Assembly: GCA_900555045.1 (NCBI GenBank)
Contig: USJW01000115.1
Coordinates: 1-15,492 of the forward strand
Length of the DNA: 15,492 nt
Source of the DNA: an uncultured Clostridium sp.
Lineage (GTDB): Bacteria > Bacillota > Clostridia > Lachnospirales > Lachnospiraceae
Reading direction: 5' to 3'
Shown here: positions 1-9,438 of the stretch, in pieces
Numbering within the stretch: the stretch's first letter is position 1
Layout: the number at the start of each line of letters is the position of its first letter
Notes under the pieces: model-generated
The model's input: the letters and a program-made list of their open reading frames with translations, nothing else
Told to the model about the DNA's origin: nothing
The model's database searches: none
Program-made: the position numbers and the translations under genes

Positions 1-21
1 ATGAATGATATTTTCATTCAT
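1..21. repeat. AT-rich perfect inverted repeat at window edge
   Basis: ATGAATGA and TCATTCAT form an 8-bp perfect stem around a 5-nt loop. The stem is too AT-rich to be a convincing intrinsic terminator. It lies about 95 nt downstream of the toxin gene in the minus direction. Positions 1-116 otherwise hold only AT-rich sequence with no supportable gene, and the context to the left is outside the window. Confidence 0.35.
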
Positions 22-116
22 ACACTGCCTGTTTTTTATTATTATCTTTCTTTTCTATTATCCATTATCAAAATCAAGAGGACACTGCTACATATTCAAT
101 GCGGTACAAACTCTCT

Positions 117-386
117 TTAGATTCCAAATACACGATATAATTTTGCTTTGCTATCCACACGCATATGTAATATCCGAAGAATTACAACGCTATCAGCCGG
201 CTGATATATAGTATCGTCCAATTCGTGCTGTTCTGGCATTTGTGTAAGTGTGCTCATCTTTTTTCTCAAATCACGCACTAAACGAATAGCGGCGGCAGCA
301 TTTTTCAGTTCAAAAGCAATATAATCGCCAATCTCCTCTAAATCCTGCTCCGCATATTCAGTTATCCTCAAATGGTATTTATGCAT
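117..386 (-). CDS. RelE/ParE-family toxin-like protein, probably internally deleted
   Basis: An 89-residue protein with the N-terminal half of a RelE/ParE-type toxin: a first strand (YHLRIT), then AEQDLEEIGDYIAFEL and a second helix ending in RKKMSTLTQMPE. These helices normally precede a beta sheet that contacts the ribosome or gyrase. The start at 386 is chosen because its ATG overlaps the antitoxin stop by 8 nt (ATGCATAA) and a GGAG lies 13 nt upstream; the longer reading from 425 would run well into the antitoxin gene. After the HELDD segment the protein jumps straight to the last strand (VVILRILHM) and a conserved-looking tail. The roughly 20 residues of middle strands that relatives carry seem to be missing, although the frame is intact. 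The protein is therefore probably non-functional or altered. Family assignment is by pattern recall. Confidence 0.72.
   Translation of the reverse strand: MHKYHLRITEYAEQDLEEIGDYIAFELKNAAAAIRLVRDLRKKMSTLTQMPEQHELDDTIYQPADSVVILRILHMRVDSKAKLYRVFGI
191..206. repeat. 16-bp perfect palindrome inside the toxin gene
   Basis: TATCAGCCGGCTGATA is a perfect self-complementary 16-mer. It encodes the Tyr-Gln-Pro-Ala-Asp stretch exactly where the toxin appears to have lost its central strands. It could be a deletion scar or a protein-binding site; nothing in the sequence decides between these. Confidence 0.6.
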
Positions 387-540
387 TGGTATATTTTTTC
401 TCCAATCTTTGGCAAACCTCGTCAAAACGCTTTGTCTTTCCCTCGCATATCTGAGTCATCGCCTGCATTACCATCTCTCTGACATCCAAATCATTGTTCT
501 GTTTCTCGACTTCATATTCTTGCCTTGCTGTCATTGCCAT
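379..540 (-). CDS. Small antitoxin-like protein of a toxin-antitoxin pair
   Basis: A 53-residue, charged, probably helical protein encoded directly upstream of the toxin-like gene and overlapping its start by 8 nt, the usual translational coupling in type II modules. The ATG at 540 is chosen because AGGAG ends 9 nt upstream; the in-frame ATG at 549 touches that ribosome site and is less likely. It begins MAMTARQEYEVEK and ends with RLEKKYTNA. I see no clear ribbon-helix-helix or helix-turn-helix fold, and I do not recognise the family by name. The function rests on size, overlap and position. Confidence 0.65.
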   Translation of the reverse strand: MAMTARQEYEVEKQNNDLDVREMVMQAMTQICEGKTKRFDEVCQRLEKKYTNA

Positions 541-599
541 ATAGACCATCTCCTATTTCGAAGCAGCTCACATCTGTAGTATTTCTATCTCTTATACTT

Positions 600-628
600 A
601 TTATAAACTTTGGCATTTAATATTACAA
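600..628 (-). promoter_or_regulatory. Sigma-70-type promoter of the toxin-antitoxin pair
   Basis: On the minus strand TTGTAA (628-623), a 17-nt spacer and TATAAT (605-600) lie about 60 nt upstream of the antitoxin start. Just downstream, AGTAT and ATACT half-sites (578-582 and 594-598) flank the likely start site and could form a weak operator. The gap from 629 to 724 holds no gene that I can support. Confidence 0.75.
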
Positions 629-724
629 GAAAATTATTTTTCGTCTTAACACCTTATTCGAGGTTCTCTGGTGCTTCGTAACTCCAAATCGATTCATGAA
701 AATGAAATCCGTATAGCCATTCGC

Positions 725-762
725 AAAAAGACTCTACGACACCCGGTCATAGAGTCTTTTTT
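725..762. terminator. Bidirectional intrinsic terminator after lysS
   Basis: AAAAAGACTCTA pairs with TAGAGTCTTTTT, with an additional GAC/GTC inside across one C-A mismatch. A T-run follows on either strand. It lies about 40 nt beyond the lysS stop and closes the greA-lysS transcript. On the plus strand a six-T run follows, so it could also block plus-strand transcription entering lysS in antisense. Confidence 0.9.
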
Positions 763-802
763 CTATATTATGCCATTTTCCATATCACTTGCGCAGATTT
801 AG

Positions 803-2722
803 TTACAGCTTCGCCCCCGCCGGAATATGGTCATCCACCATCAGCAGATGCAGTCCCTCATGTCCATCTTCCTCATGTACCGCAGAGATCAGCATCCCGC
901 AGGAGTCTATGCCCATCATCGGTCTCGGCGGCAGGTTGGTGATCGCTATGCAGGTCTTTCCGATCAGCTCCTCCGGCTCGTAGTACTCGTGGATTCCGCT
1001 CAAAATCACGCGGTCCACGCCGGTACCGTCGTCCAGAACAAACTTCAAGAGCTTCTTGCTCTTCTTCACAGCCTCGCACTCTTTTACCTTCACCGCTCTG
1101 AAGTCGGACTTGCTGAACGTCTCGAAGTCAACCATCTCCTCGAACAGCGGCTCAATCTTTACGTTGGAGAAATCAATCTTCTCCTCCGCCTTCTCGGCCG
1201 CTGCCGGAGCTGCCTTCTTCGGCGCCTCGGAACCGCCCAGCGTCTTCATCGTCGGGAACAGCAGCACGTCGCGGATCGCGGCGGAGTCTGTCAACAGCAT
1301 CACCATGCGGTCGATGCCGAATCCAATGCCTCCCGTGGGCGGCATACCGATCTCCAGCGCGTTTAAGAAGTCCTCGTCCGTGTGGTTGGCCTCCTCGTCG
1401 CCCTGGGCGAAGAGCTCCTCCTGAGCCCTAAAGCGCTCCCTCTGGTCGATGGGATCGTTGATCTCGGAGTAGGCGTTGGCCATCTCCCAGCCGTTCATAA
1501 AGAACTCAAAGCGCTCCACATAGTCGGGGTTGCCGGGCTTCTTCTTGGTAAGCGGGGAGATCTCCACCGGGTGATCCAGCACGAAGGTGGGCTGAATCAG
1601 GTGCTCCTCGGCGAACTCCTCGAAGAACAGGTTTAAGATGTCGCCCTTCTTGTGGCGCTCCTCGAACTCCACGCCCTTCTCCTTAGCCGCGGCTCTGGCC
1701 TCCTCCAGGGTGTGAATCTCGTTAAAGTCCACGCCGGAGTACTTCTTCACCGCATCCACCATGGTGATGCGCTCAAACGGCTTGGAGAGATCCATCTCCA
1801 CGCCCTTGTAGGTGATGGTGGTGGTGCCTAAAACCTCCTTCGCCACGTGGCGGTACAGGTTCTCGGTCAGCTCCATCATGCCGTTGTAGTCGGTGTACGC
1901 CTGGTACAGCTCCATCAGGGTGAACTCCGGGTTGTGGCGGGTGTCTAAGCCCTCGTTGCGGAACACGCGTCCGATCTCGTACACGCGCTCAAGTCCGCCC
2001 ACGATCAGGCGCTTTAAGTACAGCTCCAGGGAGATGCGCAGCTTTAAGTCCTCGTCCAGGGCGTTAAAGTGGGTCTCAAAGGGTCTGGCGGCAGCTCCGC
2101 CTGCGTTGGACACCAGCATGGGGGTCTCCACCTCCATAAAGCCCTGGCCGCTCAGGTAGCTGCGGATCGCGGAAATGATCCGGGAGCGCTTGATGAAGGT
2201 GTCCTTCACATCCGCGTTCATGATCAGGTCCACGTAGCGCTGGCGGTAGCGCAGATCCGTGTCGGTCAGCCCGTGGAACTTCTCAGGAAGCACCTGCAGG
2301 CTCTTGGAGAGCAGGGTCAGCTCTGTGGCGTGGATAGAGATCTCGCCGGTCTTGGTGGTGAACACAGTGCCCTTCACGCCGATGATATCGCCGATATCCA
2401 TCTTCTTGAAGTCCTTGTACGCCTCCTCGCCGATGCTGTCGCGGGCCACGTAAATCTGAACGATGCCCTTCAAATCCTGAACATTACAGAAAGAAGCCTT
2501 GCCCATCACGCGTTTGAACATCATGCGGCCGGCAACGGACGCTTCCTTCCCCTCCCACTCCTCATAATGCTCTTTCACGTCCGTGCTGTGCGCGGTAACG
2601 TCATATTTTGTGATCTGGAACGGGTCTCTGCCCGCTGCCTGAAGCTCCGCCAGCTTGTCGCGGCGGGCCTTTAAAACGTGATTTAAATCTTCAACCTGCT
2701 TCTGGTTCTGCTGCTCTGCCAC
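803..2722 (-). CDS. lysS: Lysyl-tRNA synthetase (class II) with C-terminal tRNA-binding domain
   Basis: Charges tRNA-Lys with lysine in the cytoplasm. In order: an N-terminal helix; an OB-fold anticodon-binding domain (about residues 55-145); a class II catalytic core with motif 2 (YEIGRVFRNEG, then DTRHNPEFT, about 248-267) and motif 3 (GGIGFGIDRMVMLL, about 464-477); an Ala/Pro/Lys/Glu linker (about 500-515); and a final domain of about 110 residues (about 530-639) resembling the Trbp111/MetRS C-terminal tRNA-binding OB fold, with SKKLLKF, LPPRPMMG and SCGMLISA segments. The usual family length is about 500 residues; this one is 639. The start is a GTG at 2722 placed 8 nt after AGGAG. The upstream GTG at 2731 overlaps that ribosome site and is rejected. 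It lies 30 nt after greA in the same transcript. Confidence 0.97.
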   Translation of the reverse strand: MAEQQNQKQVEDLNHVLKARRDKLAELQAAGRDPFQITKYDVTAHSTDVKEHYEEWEGKEASVAGRMMFKRVMGKASFCNVQDLKGIVQIYVARDSIGEEAYKDFKKMDIGDIIGVKGTVFTTKTGEISIHATELTLLSKSLQVLPEKFHGLTDTDLRYRQRYVDLIMNADVKDTFIKRSRIISAIRSYLSGQGFMEVETPMLVSNAGGAAARPFETHFNALDEDLKLRISLELYLKRLIVGGLERVYEIGRVFRNEGLDTRHNPEFTLMELYQAYTDYNGMMELTENLYRHVAKEVLGTTTITYKGVEMDLSKPFERITMVDAVKKYSGVDFNEIHTLEEARAAAKEKGVEFEERHKKGDILNLFFEEFAEEHLIQPTFVLDHPVEISPLTKKKPGNPDYVERFEFFMNGWEMANAYSEINDPIDQRERFRAQEELFAQGDEEANHTDEDFLNALEIGMPPTGGIGFGIDRMVMLLTDSAAIRDVLLFPTMKTLGGSEAPKKAAPAAAEKAEEKIDFSNVKIEPLFEEMVDFETFSKSDFRAVKVKECEAVKKSKKLLKFVLDDGTGVDRVILSGIHEYYEPEELIGKTCIAITNLPPRPMMGIDSCGMLISAVHEEDGHEGLHLLMVDDHIPAGAKL

Positions 2723-2752
2723 TTTACACACTCCTTTGTGTTCTTTGTTCTA

Positions 2753-3235
2753 TTATGATACTCTCTGAATATTTAACACCTTGTACTGGATAACGCCCGC
2801 CTGGGTCTCCACATCCACCGTCTCGCCCACGCCCTTGCCGAGCAGCGCATGGCCCACCGGGGACTCGTTGCTGATCTTGTTCTGAAGGCTGTTGGCCTCG
2901 GTGGAACCCACGATGAAGTACTCCATCTCCTCGTCAAATTCCACATCCAACAGCTTCACCTTGCAGCCGATGTTGATCTTGTCGGTGTCGATCTCATCCT
3001 CAACCACAACCTCAGCGTTCTTTAAGAGCTTCTCCAGCTCCTCGATGCGCAGCTCGATGTCGCGCTGCTCATCCTTCGCCGCATCGTACTCCGCGTTCTC
3101 GGACAAGTCGCCCTGCTCTCTCGCCTCTTTGATCTTCTGCGCAACTTCCTTGCGCTTTACAACCTTCAGATTCTGCAGTTCATCCTCGTACTGCTTTAAA
3201 CCTGCATATGTCAAAATATGTTTCTTATCTGCCAT
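2753..3235 (-). CDS. greA: Transcription elongation factor GreA
   Basis: Rescues backtracked RNA polymerase by stimulating transcript cleavage through its secondary channel. The protein is 160 residues, the normal length. The N-terminal coiled coil (about 1-75) carries the GDLSENAEYDAAKDEQ tip, whose Asp43 and Glu46 correspond to the acidic pair that coordinates the catalytic metal. The FKBP-like C-terminal domain includes SPVGHALLGKGVGE (about 125-138). The start at 3235 matches the family and has AAGGA 10 nt upstream. A longer reading from 3313 would start only a few bases after the predicted transcription start and is rejected. It is first in a two-gene operon with lysS, behind the promoter at 3325-3353. 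Confidence 0.97.
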   Translation of the reverse strand: MADKKHILTYAGLKQYEDELQNLKVVKRKEVAQKIKEAREQGDLSENAEYDAAKDEQRDIELRIEELEKLLKNAEVVVEDEIDTDKINIGCKVKLLDVEFDEEMEYFIVGSTEANSLQNKISNESPVGHALLGKGVGETVDVETQAGVIQYKVLNIQRVS

Positions 3236-3271
3236 AATCCCTGTTTCCTTCCTTCTCTTCCTTTTTATTCC

Positions 3272-3297
3272 ATCCGGAATCCGCTGGGGTTCCGAAT
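3272..3297 (-). other. Hairpin in the greA 5' leader
   Basis: On the minus strand ATTCGGAA and TTCCGGAT form an 8-bp stem with one G-U pair and a 10-nt loop. It lies between the predicted transcription start (about 3318) and the greA ribosome site. No U-run follows, so it is not a terminator. A role in transcript stability or translation is possible but unproven. Confidence 0.45.
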
Positions 3298-3324
3298 CGC
3301 CTTCATGTTCCACACATTCAGTGT

Positions 3325-3353
3325 ATTATATAAGAAAAAAACCTCATTGTCAA
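3325..3353 (-). promoter_or_regulatory. Perfect-consensus sigma-70 promoter of greA-lysS
   Basis: The minus strand carries TTGACA (3353-3348), a 17-nt spacer and TATAAT (3330-3325), an exact match to the housekeeping consensus. It lies in the 154-nt gap after dus and about 90 nt upstream of the greA ATG. It makes greA-lysS a separate, probably strongly expressed unit even if transcription also reads through from dus. Confidence 0.93.
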
Positions 3354-3364
3354 GCCGTTTTCTA

Positions 3365-3386
3365 AGTTCAAAAGCAGTTCAAAAGC
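3365..3386. repeat. Two tandem 11-bp repeats upstream of the greA promoter
   Basis: AGTTCAAAAGC occurs twice head to tail (3365-3375 and 3376-3386), and a degenerate third unit (GGTTCAGG) starts at 3387 and covers the dus stop codon. On the minus strand this reads as TTGAAC spaced 11 bp apart, about one helical turn, ending 11 bp upstream of the -35 box. That position suits an activator site or an upstream RNA-polymerase contact; no known regulator motif is recognised. Confidence 0.7.
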
Positions 3387-3389
3387 GGT

Positions 3390-4361
3390 TCAGGATTCCG
3401 ACGGGAAGCACCGGTCTAACAGCGCAATCAACCCGTCAATCGTCTCCACCTCGTTGATCTCCCGGCGCATGGCCGCGGAGTGCGGAAGTCCCGTGGTGTA
3501 CCACGCCATGTGGCTTCGCATCTCCCGCATCGCCACCCGCTCCCCCTTAAAATCGGAGAGCATCCGGCTGTGCCGCAGGATCATCTCGCGGATCTCTGTG
3601 ACCGTGGGGCCGGCTGGCACCTCACCGGTCTCCAGATAGCGGTTGATTCGCGAGAAAATCCACGGATTTCCCTTCGCCCCCCTGGCTACCATGATCCCGT
3701 CGCAGCCCGTCTCATCCAATAGCGCTTTTGCGTCCTCCGGCGTGAACACGTCCCCGTTTCCGATCACCGGGATCTTCACCGCCTCCTTCACCCGGCGGAT
3801 GATCTCCCAGTCCGCCTTTCCGGAGTAGTACTGCTCCCTGGTTCTCCCGTGGACCGCCACCGCGGCCACGCCGGAGCTCTCCGCCATCCGGGCGAACTCC
3901 ACCGCGTTGACGCTCTGGTCGTTAAAGCCCTTTCGGAACTTCACGGTCACCGGCTTCCTCACGGCCTTCACCATGGCCGTCAGCACCGCCTCCGCCCGCT
4001 TCATGTCCTTCATCAGGGCCGAGCCCTCGCCGTTGTTCACAATCTTCGGCACCGGACAGCCCATGTTCACGTCGATCACGTCGTAGGGTCCGTCCTCGAT
4101 CTGCGCCGCGATCCTCGCCATGATCTCCGGGTCGGAGCCGAACAGCTGCACCGCGGCGGGCCGCTCCTCGGGCTGCACCATGAGCAGCTTGTCCGTGTTT
4201 TTGTTCCCGTAGAGGATGGCCTTGGCGCTGACCATCTCCGTCACCACCATCCCGGCCCCCTGCTCCCGGCAGAGCAAACGAAATGGCAGGTCTGTAACCC
4301 CTGCCATAGGCGCCAATATCACATTGTTCTCAAGCACTACGTTTCCGATGGCAAGCTTCAT
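3390..4361 (-). CDS. dus: tRNA-dihydrouridine synthase (DusB-like)
   Basis: A flavin (FMN) and NADPH-dependent enzyme that reduces specific uridines of tRNA to dihydrouridine. The 323-residue protein has a TIM-barrel start with the FMN-site segment LAPMAGVTDLPFR (16-28), the active-site DVNMGCPVPK (97-106, Cys102 being the conserved proton donor), the GNGDVFTPEDA phosphate-binding segment (201-211) and VARGAKGNPWIF (225-236), followed by the small helical tRNA-binding domain. The start at 4361 follows GGAGG and overlaps the stop of the upstream gene (ATGA), so the two are translationally coupled. A longer reading from 4601 lies wholly over the upstream gene and is rejected. DusB is the closest subgroup by motif; the exact tRNA position modified is not shown by the sequence. 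Confidence 0.95.
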   Translation of the reverse strand: MKLAIGNVVLENNVILAPMAGVTDLPFRLLCREQGAGMVVTEMVSAKAILYGNKNTDKLLMVQPEERPAAVQLFGSDPEIMARIAAQIEDGPYDVIDVNMGCPVPKIVNNGEGSALMKDMKRAEAVLTAMVKAVRKPVTVKFRKGFNDQSVNAVEFARMAESSGVAAVAVHGRTREQYYSGKADWEIIRRVKEAVKIPVIGNGDVFTPEDAKALLDETGCDGIMVARGAKGNPWIFSRINRYLETGEVPAGPTVTEIREMILRHSRMLSDFKGERVAMREMRSHMAWYTTGLPHSAAMRREINEVETIDGLIALLDRCFPSES

Positions 4362-4714
4362 GCTTCCTCCCCGTCCATGGCCGCCTCCGGGTCCTCCCCC
4401 AGGAAAAACACCCGGTAGTACAGCTCGATCGATTCCAACAGTTCCTTCTTCTGTTCCTGATACTGTTTGATCTTGAGCACGCTGCCGATCTCGTCGAACA
4501 GATAGTCGCTCTCCGGCGCAGTGACCTTGAACTCCAGGTTCCCCTCCCCGTCGAACTCCAGCGTCAGGATTCCGCCCACGTCCTCCGTGTACAGAACGCA
4601 CATGATCTGTAGCTCCTGCTTGACCGACTCCGGCAGCGAGTCGAAGTCCTGGTTAAAATAATATTTCTGCTCATAGGAATTGGCTCCGCAGAGCACCGTG
4701 TTCTCTTCCAACAT
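4358..4714 (-). CDS. Conserved orphan protein, probably DUF6145
   Basis: A 118-residue acidic protein without signal peptide or membrane segment. It begins MLEENTVLCGANSYEQKYYF, has a central LYTEDVGGILTLEFD strand pair and a helical, Lys/Glu-rich C-terminal part. I recall this as the Lachnospiraceae family annotated DUF6145; that name is from memory. The ATG at 4714 has AGGA 9 nt upstream. Its stop overlaps the dus start by 4 nt, which suggests coordinated production with the tRNA-modifying enzyme. No function is known to me. Confidence 0.85.
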   Translation of the reverse strand: MLEENTVLCGANSYEQKYYFNQDFDSLPESVKQELQIMCVLYTEDVGGILTLEFDGEGNLEFKVTAPESDYLFDEIGSVLKIKQYQEQKKELLESIELYYRVFFLGEDPEAAMDGEEA

Positions 4715-4734
4715 AATTGACCGTCCTCATGATT

Positions 4735-4764
4735 GAAAAGTCCGCTGCCAGAGGCGGCGGACTC
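4735..4764 (-). terminator. Terminator-like hairpin after pfkA
   Basis: On the minus strand AGTCCGC pairs with GCGGACT, with GCC/GGC stacked inside around a 3-nt loop across one C-A mismatch. Only TTTTC follows, so termination may be partial and let some transcription continue into the DUF6145-like gene and dus, for which I see no clear promoter of their own. Confidence 0.65.
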
Positions 4765-4784
4765 ACTATTTTTAATATATATGA

Positions 4785-5759
4785 TCAGCGCACCAGCATC
4801 TTCGCGATCTCGTACTGCTCCTCCGGGATATCCTTGGTCATGTTTAACGCCTCCTGGATGTCGTAGTCCACGAACTCGCCGTGCTTGTACGCCACCAGGC
4901 GGTTGCTCTTGCCCTCGCTCAGAAGGATTGCCGCTCTCGCGCCCATGATGGAGGCGTAAACGCGGTCCTTGCAGGTGGGCGTGCCGCCGCGCTGCATGTG
5001 GCCTAAGATGGTGGCTCTGGTCTCGATTCCGGTAGCCGCCTCGATGCGCTTTGCCATGGAGCCGGAGTGGCCGATTCCCTCGGCGTTCACGATGATGTTG
5101 TGCTTCTTGCCGCGCTTGCGGTTCTCGATAATCCGGTTGATTAACGCCTGCTCGTCGCCGTCGTAGCGCTCCGGAAGGAGAATGTCCTCCGCGCCGTTGG
5201 CGATGCCGCACCACATGGCCAGGTAGCCGGCGTTGCGGCCCATCACCTCCACGATGCTGCAGCGCTCGTGGGAGGTGGAGGTGTCGCGGATCTTATCGAT
5301 GGCCTCCATGGCGGTGTTCACCGCGGTGTCAAAGCCGATGGTGTAGTCCGTGCACGCGATGTCGAGGTCGATGGTGCCGGGAAGGCCGATGGTGTTGATT
5401 CCCAGCGCGGAGAGTTTTCCTGCGCCGCGGAAGGAGCCGTCCCCCCCGATCACGACCATGCCGTCGATGCCGTGCTTGCGGCAGATCTCAGCGCCCTTCT
5501 GCTGGCCCTCCTCCGTGGTAAATTCCTTGCATCGGGCGGTGTAGAGAATGGTGCCGCCGCGGTTGATGATCTCGGAGACGCTGGTGCTCTCCATATCCAC
5601 GATTTCTTCCTCCAGCAAGCCCGCGTAGCCTCTCATGATGCCCTTCACCTTAAGGCCCTTGTTGATGGCCACGCGCACCACTGCACGGATCGCCGCGTTC
5701 ATTCCCGGCGCGTCCCCTCCGCTCGTAAGTATACCGATGGTCTTTACTGCCTTTGCCAT
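4785..5759 (-). CDS. pfkA: ATP-dependent 6-phosphofructokinase
   Basis: Phosphorylates fructose 6-phosphate to fructose 1,6-bisphosphate, the committing step of glycolysis. The protein is 324 residues, the usual bacterial size. It has the nucleotide-binding ILTSGGDAPGMNAAIRA (10-26), GGDGSFRGA (105-113, where the Gly after GGD marks ATP rather than pyrophosphate use), the catalytic segment GTIDLD (128-133), the substrate segment EVMGRNAGYLA (171-181) and ILGHMQRGG (251-259). The first Asp of the TIDxD motif, the catalytic base in Escherichia coli, is present; the Asn usually between the two Asp residues is Leu here. AAGGAGG lies 9 nt before the ATG. It follows dnaE by 91 nt, a conserved clostridial pairing. 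Pyruvate kinase, often next, is not here. Confidence 0.97.
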   Translation of the reverse strand: MAKAVKTIGILTSGGDAPGMNAAIRAVVRVAINKGLKVKGIMRGYAGLLEEEIVDMESTSVSEIINRGGTILYTARCKEFTTEEGQQKGAEICRKHGIDGMVVIGGDGSFRGAGKLSALGINTIGLPGTIDLDIACTDYTIGFDTAVNTAMEAIDKIRDTSTSHERCSIVEVMGRNAGYLAMWCGIANGAEDILLPERYDGDEQALINRIIENRKRGKKHNIIVNAEGIGHSGSMAKRIEAATGIETRATILGHMQRGGTPTCKDRVYASIMGARAAILLSEGKSNRLVAYKHGEFVDYDIQEALNMTKDIPEEQYEIAKMLVR

Positions 5760-5784
5760 AGCAATTTACCTCCTTAGATTCTAT

Positions 5785-5817
5785 GAGCGTCAGACGCTCC
5801 GACATGCGTTTTGCATG
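5785..5817. repeat. Two tandem perfect hairpins between dnaE and pfkA
   Basis: GAGCGT-CAG-ACGCTC (5785-5799) and CATGC-GTTTT-GCATG (5803-5817) are separated by 3 nt, in the 91-nt gap between the dnaE stop and the pfkA ribosome site. Neither is followed by a U-run on the minus strand. They could stabilise the pfkA part of the message, mark an RNA-processing site or be a dispersed intergenic palindrome. Confidence 0.6.
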
Positions 5818-5850
5818 GTTCTATTTTCTCATTAAATGTTCAACGCTATT

Positions 5851-9336
<3,486 letters not shown>

Positions 9337-9387
9337 TCTTTATCTCTCCTTAGTGACTTATAGGACTAAGTTTATCATAAAACCGGC

Positions 9388-9423
9388 AAAAAAGAAAGGC
9401 CAATGCCAAACCGGCACGGCCTT
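9388..9423 (-). terminator. Intrinsic terminator after the HPr-like gene
   Basis: On the minus strand AAGGCC plus GTGCC pair with GGCAT plus GGCCTT (one bulged T, one G-U pair) around a GGTTT loop, followed by TCTTTTTT. It ends the uvrC-to-HPr transcript. A weak promoter candidate for dnaE (TTGGCC, 18 nt, TATGAT) overlaps its downstream edge. Confidence 0.88.
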
Positions 9424-9438
9424 CCCCATCTATCGAAT

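Noticed and set aside
5..211. Plus-strand 68-codon frame at the left edge
   Set aside because: Its hydrophobic start is only AT-rich sequence, it has no ribosome site, and its end overlaps the toxin gene in antisense.
661..709. tRNA-like or small structured RNA in the gap before lysS terminator
   Set aside because: GATTCAT-GAAA-ATGAAATC gives only a short AT-rich stem with a bulge. No tRNA cloverleaf, promoter or conserved RNA motif can be built.
2723..2731. Upstream GTG start for lysS
   Set aside because: This GTG shares a base with the AGGAG ribosome site, leaving no spacing. The GTG at 2722 sits 8 nt after it.
3236..3313. N-terminally extended GreA
   Set aside because: The extra 26 residues are not GreA-like and the start would lie about 5 nt from the predicted transcription start, without a ribosome site.
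2723..3324. T-box or other riboswitch controlling lysS
   Set aside because: No T-box specifier stem or antiterminator is visible. lysS follows greA by 30 nt and the greA leader has only one simple hairpin.
3334..3362. T-rich run after dus as an intrinsic terminator
   Set aside because: No GC-rich stem precedes the T-run, and the run lies in the spacer of the greA promoter.
4362..4601. N-terminally extended Dus
   Set aside because: The extension is Arg/Gly-rich out-of-frame translation of the upstream gene. The ATG at 4361 has a ribosome site and matches the family.
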